The notes under the pieces are model-generated. The model worked only from the letters and a program-made list of their open reading frames with translations, ran no database searches and was not told where the DNA came from. A DNA stretch of 64,000 nucleotides, from positions 611,235 through 675,234 of the forward strand of contig VYZB01000387.1 in the NCBI GenBank assembly GCA_013397455.1, read 5' to 3'. Below are positions 49,901 through 61,200 of this stretch, one piece after another. The position numbers and the translations under genes were made by a program. Origin of the DNA: Crotophaga sulcirostris. Lineage: Eukaryota > Chordata > Aves > Cuculiformes > Crotophagidae. Numbering within the stretch: position 1 is the stretch's first letter; every line of letters begins with the position of its first letter.

Positions 49901-52900
49901 CCAACAGGGGAAAGAACTACCCCCATATTCAGGGATGCAGTGCTCCAGGAAAATACACAATACTCTAATCCCTATATTCAAAGTTTTGTGTAAGGGTGAA
50001 ATAAATGAAGAATGGCAGCACTGTATTCCCTCTTTATGAGTAGGATAGACTGAATGCTTAGTCTGTGGCTAAGGCACAGAGGTGAAAAGGATTGGTAGTG
50101 GATATGCTCTTTATTCAAGGTGAAGAAATGCCCAATTGTCTTAGAAGTTCAAAATCCCCAAATAAAGTCACTTTGGCACATCAGGAAGTTATATCCTGAG
50201 ACTAAAAATCAAGCAGATTTTCTACGTACATATTGATCACACACTTAATCTCCAAGATCTCCATTGAGGGGAAAATAGAGGAAAAAAAACCAACAAACAC
50301 TTAAGTTCCTATCTGGGGAAGTTTCACTAATGACTGTCTGATAACCTTCATTTTCCACAATTAAACTGCAGTGAGCAGCAATATGTTTAAGGCAAGTACA
50401 CCAGCAGAGGCCAATATATTGCCGTTTAACTACTTGCAGTTTAAATATCCAGTAAAGATATCCTCAGAGCAAAGCTGAAATTGGTAAGTTTTTTACTTCT
50501 TGTCATTAGACTAGCTAGTTCCACTTACAAATGAAATGCTTTTAGATTGCAGGATTGCAAGTTTGGGTGTTGTTTTTTTACCCAGTGAGATACTACAATG
50601 CATGTTGATATTTAAGGTGTTTTATTATAATTGTTATCAGTACCAGCCAAGTGAACTTTTCTTACTTCTGAAAGAACTGATAAGATTTTCACTTTTGAAG
50701 TAAACCTCCTTATTACCCCTTCCTCTTACAATGCTTTCATTCACATTTCTGTCTGTATGTGAATCTTTCCGGTTGAAATGAAATGGGAAGAAGTGTTCCA
50801 GATCACGTAATGCATGCCAGCTGCTGACAGCTGTTTGCTCTGTTGAAGCCAGCGCAGAACTAAACCAAACCAAAATCTTCTGGAATGTGCAGAACTAGAA
50901 ATTTCACTATACATTTCTGGTCTCAACAGACAACGTAGGACCAATATCCTAACTTTTTTTTTAAGTTCTCTTTTGCTAATTTTTCATAATTGTGAAGTTA
51001 AGTGTTTTTTACCAGAGTCTAAACTCAGAAGTAAGAAGGTGTTCCCAATCTTCTATTTCAGTCACTGAAATAGCCACATCAGGATTACTAGGTTTTCTGA
51101 ACAGGCCAAAAAAGAAAAATAATGCATCTACAGAAAGCCAAAAAAGTAATCCACATTCTTACATGGGTTAGCTGAAGCTCTGCTGACAAAGAAGAAATTC
51201 TCAGCATTTCTGTCAATGAATGTCCATGTCTACTTGTAGAAAACTTTCAAGGATTCAAACACAGAGGGTCAATCACTGAAGGACTTGATATTTCTTGACT
51301 AAGGAGCCTTAACTAGTTGCAGGCAGAGGCCAGAAGACTGTAAATTGCCACAGACACCGCTGCATCTGAAATTATTTTTCACCAATTGTTCTTATTACAG
51401 AGGAATATCTTTACTGATTTCTCAATGGGACTGTTTATTCATCTCTTTCATAAAGACCACCTCAGAAGAGGTGAGACATGACTTTTTTACATGCACATTA
51501 AAAAAAAATAAAATTCTGAAATGGACGCATTCCAAAGGATCACAAATACTACTTCTGCAACTGACAGTTTAGTTATTAAGGTCTTTTTACAGGATTTTTA
51601 ATCTTTGAAGTATTGTAAAATTACTAAATTAAAAAAAACCCTAAACTTTATTTTTTAAAAGTCTATTCTGGTACCATCTACCTCTCATAGTTCTGTATCA
51701 GTTTATTTATTTTACAGGGAATTAGTTCATACTGTTTTAAGCAAGCTGGGGATAAATGACTGGCAGCATCTGAAGAAGCCAAGAACTAGATGAAGGCAGG
51801 TCATGCGAAACCACTGCATCGAGGTCAGGACAAAGGGATTAGAGATGGCACCACTGATAGTGATGTGCGTTACTTTTCAACTTGTCCTAGCCACCAGGAG
51901 GGTTTGCCATTGTTAAGACTATCTCTACAGAGAGACAGGGTTAGAGAGACGTACACTGATCTGACATAAGATGCTATCCCACCTACAGAAAGTGGGAGTG
52001 ATGTGCTTCAATCCTAATGCAGCCTCGCAAGGCAGGTCTCTCTATGCTTCCAAGCAGGCTGGTACGAAAAAGCTGAGCATTCATTCTGAGAAACGAGCAC
52101 TGCTGTACCATGCCTTTGGGGTTCTTACAAAAAGTTAAAGGATTTAGTCAGACATAGCTAGTTACTCAGCTATTTTTACTGAGGATGTTTATAGACATCT
52201 GCAATGATTTCAGGGGTGAGCTACCTTTTAAAATCACTTATATCATATACGGTCCTACTGTTCAGGCACTGCAGCGCTAAGAAGCACAACATGCAGGCAA
52301 TTAAGTTGCACTGCTATCTAGTTAAGATTGTCAGGATACACAGCAGGGGTTTGTAGCTCTTTGCTATCATTAGGAAATGCTGGGGTAAAATTCTCACAGG
52401 ACTTGACTTGACTCCAGCTCCAAGGTAGTGCTCTCCTCCACCAGACTTCCCAGCTGAGGAGGCAGTTTGCACTTTCATTTATCACTGACAAATAAATGCT
52501 GATGAACCCAGCAGAATAATGATCTTCGAGTCACCTGAGAAGGCAGGAAACCTTTGTTGAAACATCTCCTTTACATAATTTAAGAGTGGGGATTCCAACA
52601 AACATAGATCTCTTACTTTCTAGTCAAATACATTAATAACTTGGCTACAGGGCATTTATGGGTTTTGGCAGTCTCACCTGTTGAAACTGTTCTGCTTTCT
52701 GTAAAACACTTGCATGGTAATAGCAGTAAGGGACACATCAAGGGACAGCCTAAAATATATAAACACACTAAACAGAAAACACAGCTCTTGCTCCTATGCA
52801 GACTTATGGTACATACAGTTTGGGAACTAAAGGCCATTATTTTTTCCCCCACATAAAAGTTCTTTGGAAAGGAAGAAGGGGCCAATACAGAAAGGATGGG

Positions 52901-54100
52901 GTAGCCCTGTTGCCTTCTTCAGGTATGCTTTCAAGAGAAAACAAATATTGGAAGTTTCAGTGCAATGACCAGGCCAAGAAGGTCAGGTATGAAGCTTTCA
53001 GAGGCCAAAGTGTATTCATCAATCAGGCGTGGGAGACAGATGTGGTGCTGTGCAAGAAATGCTGTGTCAGCTACCTTGTCCCTAGCAAACAAGCATAGGA
53101 AACTAGGCTGGAATTTAAAATGTACGCTTCAGGGCTGGACTAATTTCATCTGACTTCAGCTATTTAAAAAATAGCTGCCTGGGTTTCCCCTCTATTGAAG
53201 GGTATCAGTAGACACCTCCAGAAGACAATTCAACCTAACCTACAATACTGCCATTTACTCCATAGAGAAGGACTACATGTTTACTCAATTTAGACTAAAT
53301 AACTTTCAAGCATTAAGTATGCCTCCAATCTCTTTGAAGGTACCTAAGATCTTGTTTGGATAAAGGTATCACTTTGTAACAACACAGAATGGCATTAATT
53401 TGATAACAGCTCCTTCTTGTTATCATATTGATTAGCACTGGTACTCTCACAAGATGTGAAAGGTCGAGGCACAGGAGGAATTTTTACTTGCCCACCCCAA
53501 ACTCCAGCAGGATGCTTTCCACCAGTGCACTACAAACAACTCTTGCCATCATCTGCCAAACATAAGTGAGCAGGTCAGGTATCTGCCAAAAAAAGTCCTG
53601 CACGTAAATCAGGCTGATGAACAACATGTGAATCTGGCTAGTGTGCACATACCACCCTCAAGATTACTTTTTCCTTCTTTGCTCAGCAGCAAAAATACAG
53701 GCTCCTTGAGGGACTTCATAGATTAAGAGACTTAGAAATCCTAAAGAATCTGTTCTAGTTTGAGCTAAAGCAGACCAATTCTCTAATTTTTCAGCAAAGC
53801 CTCTTCTAAGTAGCTTCATTTTCTGAAAGTTAACAAACATTATTTCAGTCAGTGGCTGCCTCTGGAAGCACTAACCTGATGTTTATCACCAAGGTAATGG
53901 GGCGTTAGCATCGGGATGTTTGTAGTATGTACATGACGTAAATGAGGTGGAAAATACATTTTCCTTACCCCTTTGGGTAAGAATACTGATGTAAAACAAA
54001 TTGTACGGAGATGCAGACACTTAATATCTTCTATAAACATCCTGGCTTAGGGACACTTAGTCTTAAGAAACCGATGACCTCAGTAGTTAATCGACTCAAG
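43970..54100. other. Intergenic region between CHD1 and RGMB, no gene recognised
   Basis: Several ORFs of 100-160 codons (44502-44990, 47201-47590, 47695-48075) have no recognisable domains, biased composition or splice context, and look like chance. Homopolymer tracts occur, including a C-run near 49091. A tttattatt (AATAAA on the minus strand) at about 46291-46300 could be a distal RGMB 3' end, but this is weak. Confidence 0.5.
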
Positions 54101-54109
54101 GTTGAATAT

Positions 54110-54470
54110 GTGATTAAACAAGGAAAGGGATATCACATAGGGAGAATTTGTTATTGAGGATTACCTGAAGGACATCCTTATCCTAACGAAGGATGTGGGA
54201 AGGAAATAAGCAATTTTGTGTTAAAATGGAATTGCTTAACCTAATGAATATATGTATTAGGTAGATGTAGCAATTGTATTAGGTAGGTGGGATTTTGAGC
54301 ATAGGTTTTGTATAAATAGGCCCCCGGGGTCTTCCGTAGGTGTGCTAGTTTTGTGGAAGATCTTCAACCTAGCACTCTGCACAGAGAAAAAGCAATGTCT
54401 CCTCTCTAAACGAAATACTTCGATTCAGGAGTTTCTTTTTTATTGATTTCAAGTAAGAGCATCACAATAA
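54110..54470 (+). mobile_element. LTR-like sequence with TATA box (uncertain)
   Basis: A TATAAATA box at 54311-54318 is followed by a GC-rich start region and a CTAGCACTCTGCACAG stretch. A T-rich tract follows, ending ...AGAGCATCACA. This layout (U3, TATA, R, U5, CA end) is that of a retroviral LTR. The 5' limit is not fixed. A start at about 54113 would give target duplications gaata/caata with one mismatch. I do not recognise the family. Confidence 0.45.
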
Positions 54471-54474
54471 ATTT

Positions 54475-57400
54475 ACCTGTAGAATTTGTACTTGATCTAT
54501 GGCTATGTTGTTCTCCAAAACAAGCCAATTATTAATAATGATAAAAATCTGATGAACAACATTGACCCATAGAATCCTTGTTTGTTTTGAATACAGATAG
54601 AACCAGCAGAACAACACAGAGAATGCTTACCTTGCAAACAATAACTAAGAATACTTTCTGGGGAAAATAAAGGGAGTCATTGCTACTCATCTTTAGGTGT
54701 ATAAATATCAGTCTTTAATAGCTGGGAAAGGGAAAGCCAGGAAGGAACACAGTTCCCATGAGCCAAAAGACAGATGGGAATTAAAAAACCCAAAGCAGGA
54801 AAACTGCAGTGTAAACCACAACTGTACTTACATGAAGAAATGCAAGATTTGAAACTGTGCTGAGTCTGTCAAAACAGAAGAAAGCCACAAGCCACTTGGA
54901 CTTTTCTTCTTAAATGTACACTAACAAAACCCTCATTAGGCAGTGCAAAGATTGCAATATTGCTTGCTTCACACTTGCTTTCACTCCAGGGTGCATGTAA
55001 CTAACAAACCACTTGCACCACCTCAAAACCCATAGAATAAATGCACAGTATCCATAATACTAAGGTGAGAATGTCAACAGCTGGTGATCTGTCTTCTGGC
55101 AGTACAGCTGCAGTGTGAAAGGAATTCCACTACTGAAGGGCCCCAACTTGACCATAAGAACAAAAGCCAGGCTGTTCTCAGACATTCTCTCAGGTTCTGT
55201 TCCACTTAACAGGTGCTCTACACAGATTATTCTTCCAGCCAGGTTTTACAGTAAGGGAGCAAAAAGAATTTTGGTCTGTCAGTCAGTTGAGCATAATATT
55301 TCCTTTTATTTCTTTTTGTAATAAATACCCTTGTTCAGGAGCCATATGTACATACAAAATGAATAATTAAGCACATAGTTTTCTGCTCAGCTCTGTGACA
55401 TGCTTCTTAGGGAAGCTGTCAGACCCCACAACTACAAAGAACTATACTCAGCTGCTGTTAACAGCTCTGTTAGCATATAATGAGGAGATACTCTGATTAG
55501 AAAAAAATCTCGAAGATACTTAAAATAATCTTTTGAATAAGCTGCTAATATCCAAAGCATCAGGTCAACAAGGACAGCATAAGTAATAGCTTACTACTTG
55601 TTACATTAAAGTACTGATGATTATGCTATATTTTCTTCTGCAGTTTGTGGTGGTAGATCAACAACATTTTGATGATGTATCTACGATGTAAGATTTTCCC
55701 CACATGCCTCAAATTCTAGTTGTAACACAAGCTTAGCAAATCGATACTAAAAGTTGTGGTTATTAGTTTTATCTTTCTTGTTACGTATCTGACATAGCTT
55801 AAGTTTTGGCACTTGCAATTTGCCTTCATACTGTGTGATAACAGTTGAAATATAACAGTTTCCATGTATATTAAGTAGATCATCTTTTTATACAAAGTTC
55901 TGTAATCTTATGGACTCTTCTATATCTTTTATTCTTTCAGTGCCTCAGTCTCTTCTTTAGTTTAATAGCAAGGAATTTTCTCTTCATGGCCCTAATTGTC
56001 TGAGAGTTCTCCAGTTACTTTAAAGAGGATTTTTGTAATGCCTCTCAAGATGGATGCAGCAATATCAGATCGCCGTGTTAAAGCCCTTCTAAATATCTCC
56101 ACAAACACAGCAAAGGAACTGTACAAGTCAGATCCTGAGAGGATGGTTCCTGATGTTGGTTTCCTACACACAGCCTCTTCAATAAACTGGCCTGGTTTGC
56201 AGCTGCTGGTCATAAATTTCACTACATGGGTTACTCAGCAGAGCATCTTCAAAGAAATACAGCGACTGTACTCAGCACATTCCTATACAACAAGTGATGT
56301 CTAGGACACAAACTTGGGCTTTCTTTCGTGGCCCACATCCCCAGTTTCTCTGCACCCCACCAGAGGTCAGTAACACCAAATGACAGACGTTCCTCAGCAG
56401 GGTAAGCAAATTTAAGTATTTAAGCACTGCACACCCAGTCTTTTTACACAAACACGTACTTACTGGCATACTCATGAACCACATTTAAAAGGTTTTGCAA
56501 ATACTGACACATTGTGGGGTTTCCAAGCATGAAAAAATATATGTAGCCTTCTAAGAGGCAGCCATTTGGAGGGCCTGTGAAAAAAATGTTCCCTCTAAGC
56601 TTAAGTTATCCCCAGAGACCATTCACTAGCCTCAAAAAAATCCACATTTGGCATTAAATAAAGCTTTCTTGGCAACAGTAGACTTCAAGAATGAACATGT
56701 GCAAAAAATTTTCTTAAGAAATCCCACAGCAGGAACAATTAAAAGGAAACCTCTTTAGGGAAATTACTAAATTTCTGAAATATTATCTATCTGAGAGGCT
56801 CACAATGCAATGCTAGTATACATATATGTACAGCATATATATATATGTATAGACATACAGGATCTAGGGGCAGAATAAATTAACTAGTATATGGTGCCTG
56901 GCCAGTAAGTATGTGCACCACTGCAAGCAATGTCCAGGTTCATTCATCGCCTTTCAGCCATGAAAACGTTAAATTCAAAGCACTAATGAGAAAGTTCAGC
57001 CACTCAAAATATAGAAAAGGCTGTCACTACCAGGTGAAACTGCAGGAGCCACATTATCAGACATATCATAAATCCACACCACCATTCTCAATGATTTTAA
57101 CCAGTGAACCAATGACACTACAGGACAAGAGACGTGTCTTCTCTAAAATAAGACAAATTATAGAAAAAAACCCACAAATTAATCCAGTTAAAAATATTTG
57201 TTAAACCAAATAGTATTTAGAGTGTATTGTATGTGTGTATTGTACACACATGTTTATATGCAGAATACAAAGATAGTCAGATACATATATAAATATTTAA
57301 TATATAAAAATAAAGTGCTTTCTATCGGGACCCAATGCAAGGACATTATAAAATACTTCACCAACTGCAAAAAAAAGAGATACAAAGAATACTACAACAA

Positions 57401-57553
57401 ACATACATGAAAACAGTCAACACAATATCTACAATCTGATGGGTGTCCCAAACCAAAACATCCCTTCATATACATGGTATATACATATATACTCATCTTT
57501 ACTCAATATATTATTACAATATATATTTCAATAATTTGTTATAAACAAAAAAA
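54475..57553 (-). other. RGMB: Probable RGMB 3' UTR and adjoining intergenic DNA
   Basis: This lies downstream of the RGMB stop on the minus strand. Minus-strand AATAAA signals lie at 55928-55933 and 55315-55320. The first 400 bases after the stop are AT-rich, with TATA/ATAT runs near 57200-57310 and 56818-56850. An open segment at 55992-56304 is discussed under findings. The UTR end cannot be set. Confidence 0.45.
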
Positions 57554-58222
57554 CTACAAAAATGCAACAAGGATCAAGCATATAAGTCCAAGACTAACAA
57601 AGACTTTTCTACCCTTGACCACAACATGATTTCCACTGCTGGGAAAGATATGCCATTGCTCTTTTCTGGGGTGCAGTGCCTCCACATCCTGCAAGGCAGT
57701 GTGAGCAGCAGCCGTGAAGTTAGTGTCACCAGTGGTGAGTAAATCGAACACACATGAGTGAAAATAAATGTCCTTTACCAGTATCTTCTCGTGGCATTTG
57801 GTGGTGGCAGTTTCCAGTGTGTACACTGACTGGTGATGAGCAGCACCACCCTGAGGGAGCAACGGCCCCATCACAGGCAATGGTAAGTGGCCACTATCAT
57901 CAATACGTTCACTTGAAGGGCAACCATTCACACACAGCTGCAGATCCTGGCTCTCCTCGTATGCCAGGACCAACTCTTGAGGCATGCGAATGGCCAGTGT
58001 TAAGTAATGGCCAAGCTGGCGGACGTACACCGTGGTCCCAATATACTTGGCATGCATTTCGATGTATTTGCCACTGACTTTCTCCACAATTCGCAGGCTC
58101 TTCGTGTTCCCATCACCTCCACTTGTTGTACCATCAACAAAAGCTGCAGGCAAGTCATCAGTCACTGCTTGGTATACTTTCTGATCTGTACAATCTTGGT
58201 ATGATTTAAAGATAATAGTTAT
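57554..58222 (-). CDS. RGMB: RGMB terminal coding exon
   Basis: On the minus strand, the acceptor cgctcccccag at 58223 onward precedes ITIIFKSYQDC. It reads QKVYQAVTDDLPAAFVDGTT, YIGTTVYVRQLGHYLTLAIR and DIYFHSCVFDLLTTGDTNFT. The stop is TAG at 57556-57554. Upstream in-frame codons to 58399 are intron read-through and not coding. Confidence 0.96.
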   Translation of the reverse strand: MTIIFKSYQDCTDQKVYQAVTDDLPAAFVDGTTSGGDGNTKSLRIVEKVSGKYIEMHAKYIGTTVYVRQLGHYLTLAIRMPQELVLAYEESQDLQLCVNGCPSSERIDDSGHLPLPVMGPLLPQGGAAHHQSVYTLETATTKCHEKILVKDIYFHSCVFDLLTTGDTNFTAAAHTALQDVEALHPRKEQWHIFPSSGNHVVVKGRKVFVSLGLICLILVAFL

Positions 58223-61200
58223 CTGGGGGAGCGGAGGGAAAGGGGAAAAAAAAAAACACACCAAAATTACTGGGGGAAAAAAAATCATCATTTCAATTCC
58301 TTTTCCATTTTGCAGCTGAACATGCCTGGGACTACCCACTAGCTCAGAGCTTGATAGCTGTCCCAAACTCATGTCTAAAAGAAAACAGTCTCTACACATG
58401 CTTAAAGCAAGAATTTACCAGATGGCAATCATTTAATTTGTTCTTAGGCTGGCGTGGAAGCAAGGCTATTAGCATGTGGCTACAGCCACAATGTCAAGAA
58501 AGAAAAAGGCTTTATATTTAATTAAGCATTGCAACTCCCTCCTGCCAGATGGTTTCTTAACAGTTTGGAATGCATTCTGCAGTCACAGAGAAGTGTTAAA
58601 TGTCAAGTAACTCCCGCAATCCTAGCCAGTATGGCAATGCCAGAGTGAGACTGTGTGAAACCACAGGGAAGTACAACAGAACTCCACTTCCCCTTATCAT
58701 TCCTTTTACAGTGACTGGTATGACCCTTGTCCGGGTACTGTACACTTGTTGGATCAGTTGCCAGAATTAGAAGTGTGAGACTACTTCAAATGCACTGATG
58801 TATTTAGTCATCAACACAACAGGCAGTGAGATGAGATGCATGACCAGGAATTAAAACTAGTCAAGTAACCACTTAGGGCTCCTGGACCCATTAGTCCTAG
58901 GGAGATTTGATACTTCCAGTCCACTGTTGCTAGAAAATGTGCCCATGGAGAAACAAAATAAGACTGCAAGATACTCAAACACATGTCTTTGAAGAGTGAC
59001 TTTCAACTCAGAAACCAGAAACATAAAGCAATTACTCATTCTTTTAATACTACAAATGGCCTTCTAAATCTTTACACTTATTTGAATAAGCCACAACAAG
59101 AAGAGTAGGTACTCTAGTCTTACTTGAAGGGAATAATTAGGCTATTTGGCAGACCAAGTGTGGAGTTTCTAGTGAGTTTTCCTAAAATGAAAAAGTATAA
59201 TTAGGAATCACATACACATATTAGAAACAGATACGCTACTTCCTTTACAGTTTCAGAGGGGAGGGATTTCTTGAAACAGCCAAAGGTAATTTTGCACCAG
59301 GAATAGGTATTTTAATCATTATTTGCATCACTGACTGATTACATCAAAATTACTTACAGTCTATGATTTAAGAAGTCTACTACAAAATTTGGAGTACTCC
59401 AAAACATATTAGAAGGCATTTTCAATCTAAAAATGCTTAGTTAAGTAAACTCAGCAACCTCAGAAACTTGAGATCTGTCAAGTGATTAGTGTTTCTGCAT
59501 ACAGACTGCATATAATCCAGAGCCTCATGCAGTAAATCAGGTCTTATATTTTGCATAACACAGTTTCGATGAAAGAGACTTCTATCTCAGCCTGCTCATA
59601 TAAAGAAGCATTCCTCCTTTCTTGATCACATTTGTGTTGTTCTGCAAGCAAAAAATTATTTTCATTTCAACAGAAGTGAAGTTTTAAGTCTGCTCAGCAC
59701 CTGAACAAGTTTGGAGTCGAACAGTTAATGGTTTTAATGAGAAACAGAACTGGCTACTTCATAAAATCAGTTAAGCAAGGCAACTGCCTTTCAGACTGTG
59801 TTTCTCTCTACAAGTGATAACACAGGGCACTGATGTGCAGAAAGGCCATTTCTTATACTTATTCCAGTAGGAACCAAGGCCATCCTCAAGTTGGTGGAAT
59901 GCCTTAAGTCAAAGAGGCGAAAAAGGGTCACATCTGCAGGGAGGGGCAGACAGGACAGGTGACCCCAAACTGACCAACAGAGTATTCCATCCCATATACA
60001 TCATATTCGGTATAAAACTGAGGTATCATGAGGGAGGGTCAGTCTCTCTTCTTCGATAGCCAATGACAAGTGAGGACCTCATCTGTCTTTTTCCCCTGAT
60101 CCCAGTCTCATGTGTTCTTGAATGCAGTTCCTGAATCCAACTCCCTCCTGCCCCTGAGTCCAGCCTGGGACTTTTCCCCACACCTGCTCTGCAGTATCTG
60201 TGGTGACATAGTCATTGAGACAGGGGAGGCAATTCTGTATGTCTCTCTCTATTTTATTATTTTCCTACGAGCAGTATTTTTTATTATTATTGTTTCATTA
60301 ACGCTGTTTTAGTTTCCAACCCACAATTCTTTTTCTCTCATTTCCCTTTCTCCTTTCCCTGTGGGGGCAGGGAGGAGAAATTGGGACCACCACAGCTGCT
60401 TGCATTTAGCTGCCAATTCACATCAGGCTGGGGCTAAAGCATGGCACCAAGTGACAGTTTGCCCCTTTCAAAAGCACATGGTGTATGGGGTGAAGATTAA
60501 ATATTCTGTTCCTACAGCTTCTTAAATCATTTCTCCTAAAAAAGTGCATTCAGGAGAGACTAAATTCTAAATTTTCTGCTCTTTCTCTCTTTTCTTTCAT
60601 TAGGTCTGCTTTAGAGAGTATTAAATAGGCTAGTCAGCAATTTAGTATTTGCTTTGGCTTCTTCACAACTTAGGTTAGCATAAACCTTTATTATTATTTC
60701 CCATTAAACATCTATCTCAAATATCTGCAATGAAAAATTGGCAAAAATAAAAATGGGTAATGTTCTGGAACTTTTCATACAAAGAAGGCAGAAGATCTGT
60801 TTGCATGCTCTCAGCCAAGGAAAAAACACTACGTAGATAAAAGTCACTGAACTTCTCCTGGTAGCTCTTTAAAGGTGCCTCAAGCTACCCTGTGGCCAGA
60901 GTTAGGAAAGTACACCCAGTAGCAGATAGTCCACCACCACAACCAAAACTGAATATTTGCAGACAAAAACATCAGAGGAATAAAACTAGCAGTGACAGTG
61001 TAGTTTAACAAGCCTTTTCTATATCTTCTATAACAGTCTGCTCCGTAAAGAAATAAAGGAGTCAAGAGGTGGCACTAGGGATATTAAAACTTATCTTGCT
61101 AAGTTACCTGTACATTCAAGCAATCTTCATTTCCTACAAACAGATGTGCTGATGAGTTTGATTACCCATCAAAGAAAGAAAAAACCCAAGGGCTGTACAA

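Noticed and set aside
58223..58399. N-terminal extension of the RGMB terminal exon to a Met at 58399
   Set aside because: It reads through the intron acceptor (cgctcccccag). The extension is hydrophobic low-complexity intron sequence and does not match RGMB, whereas the spliced form does.
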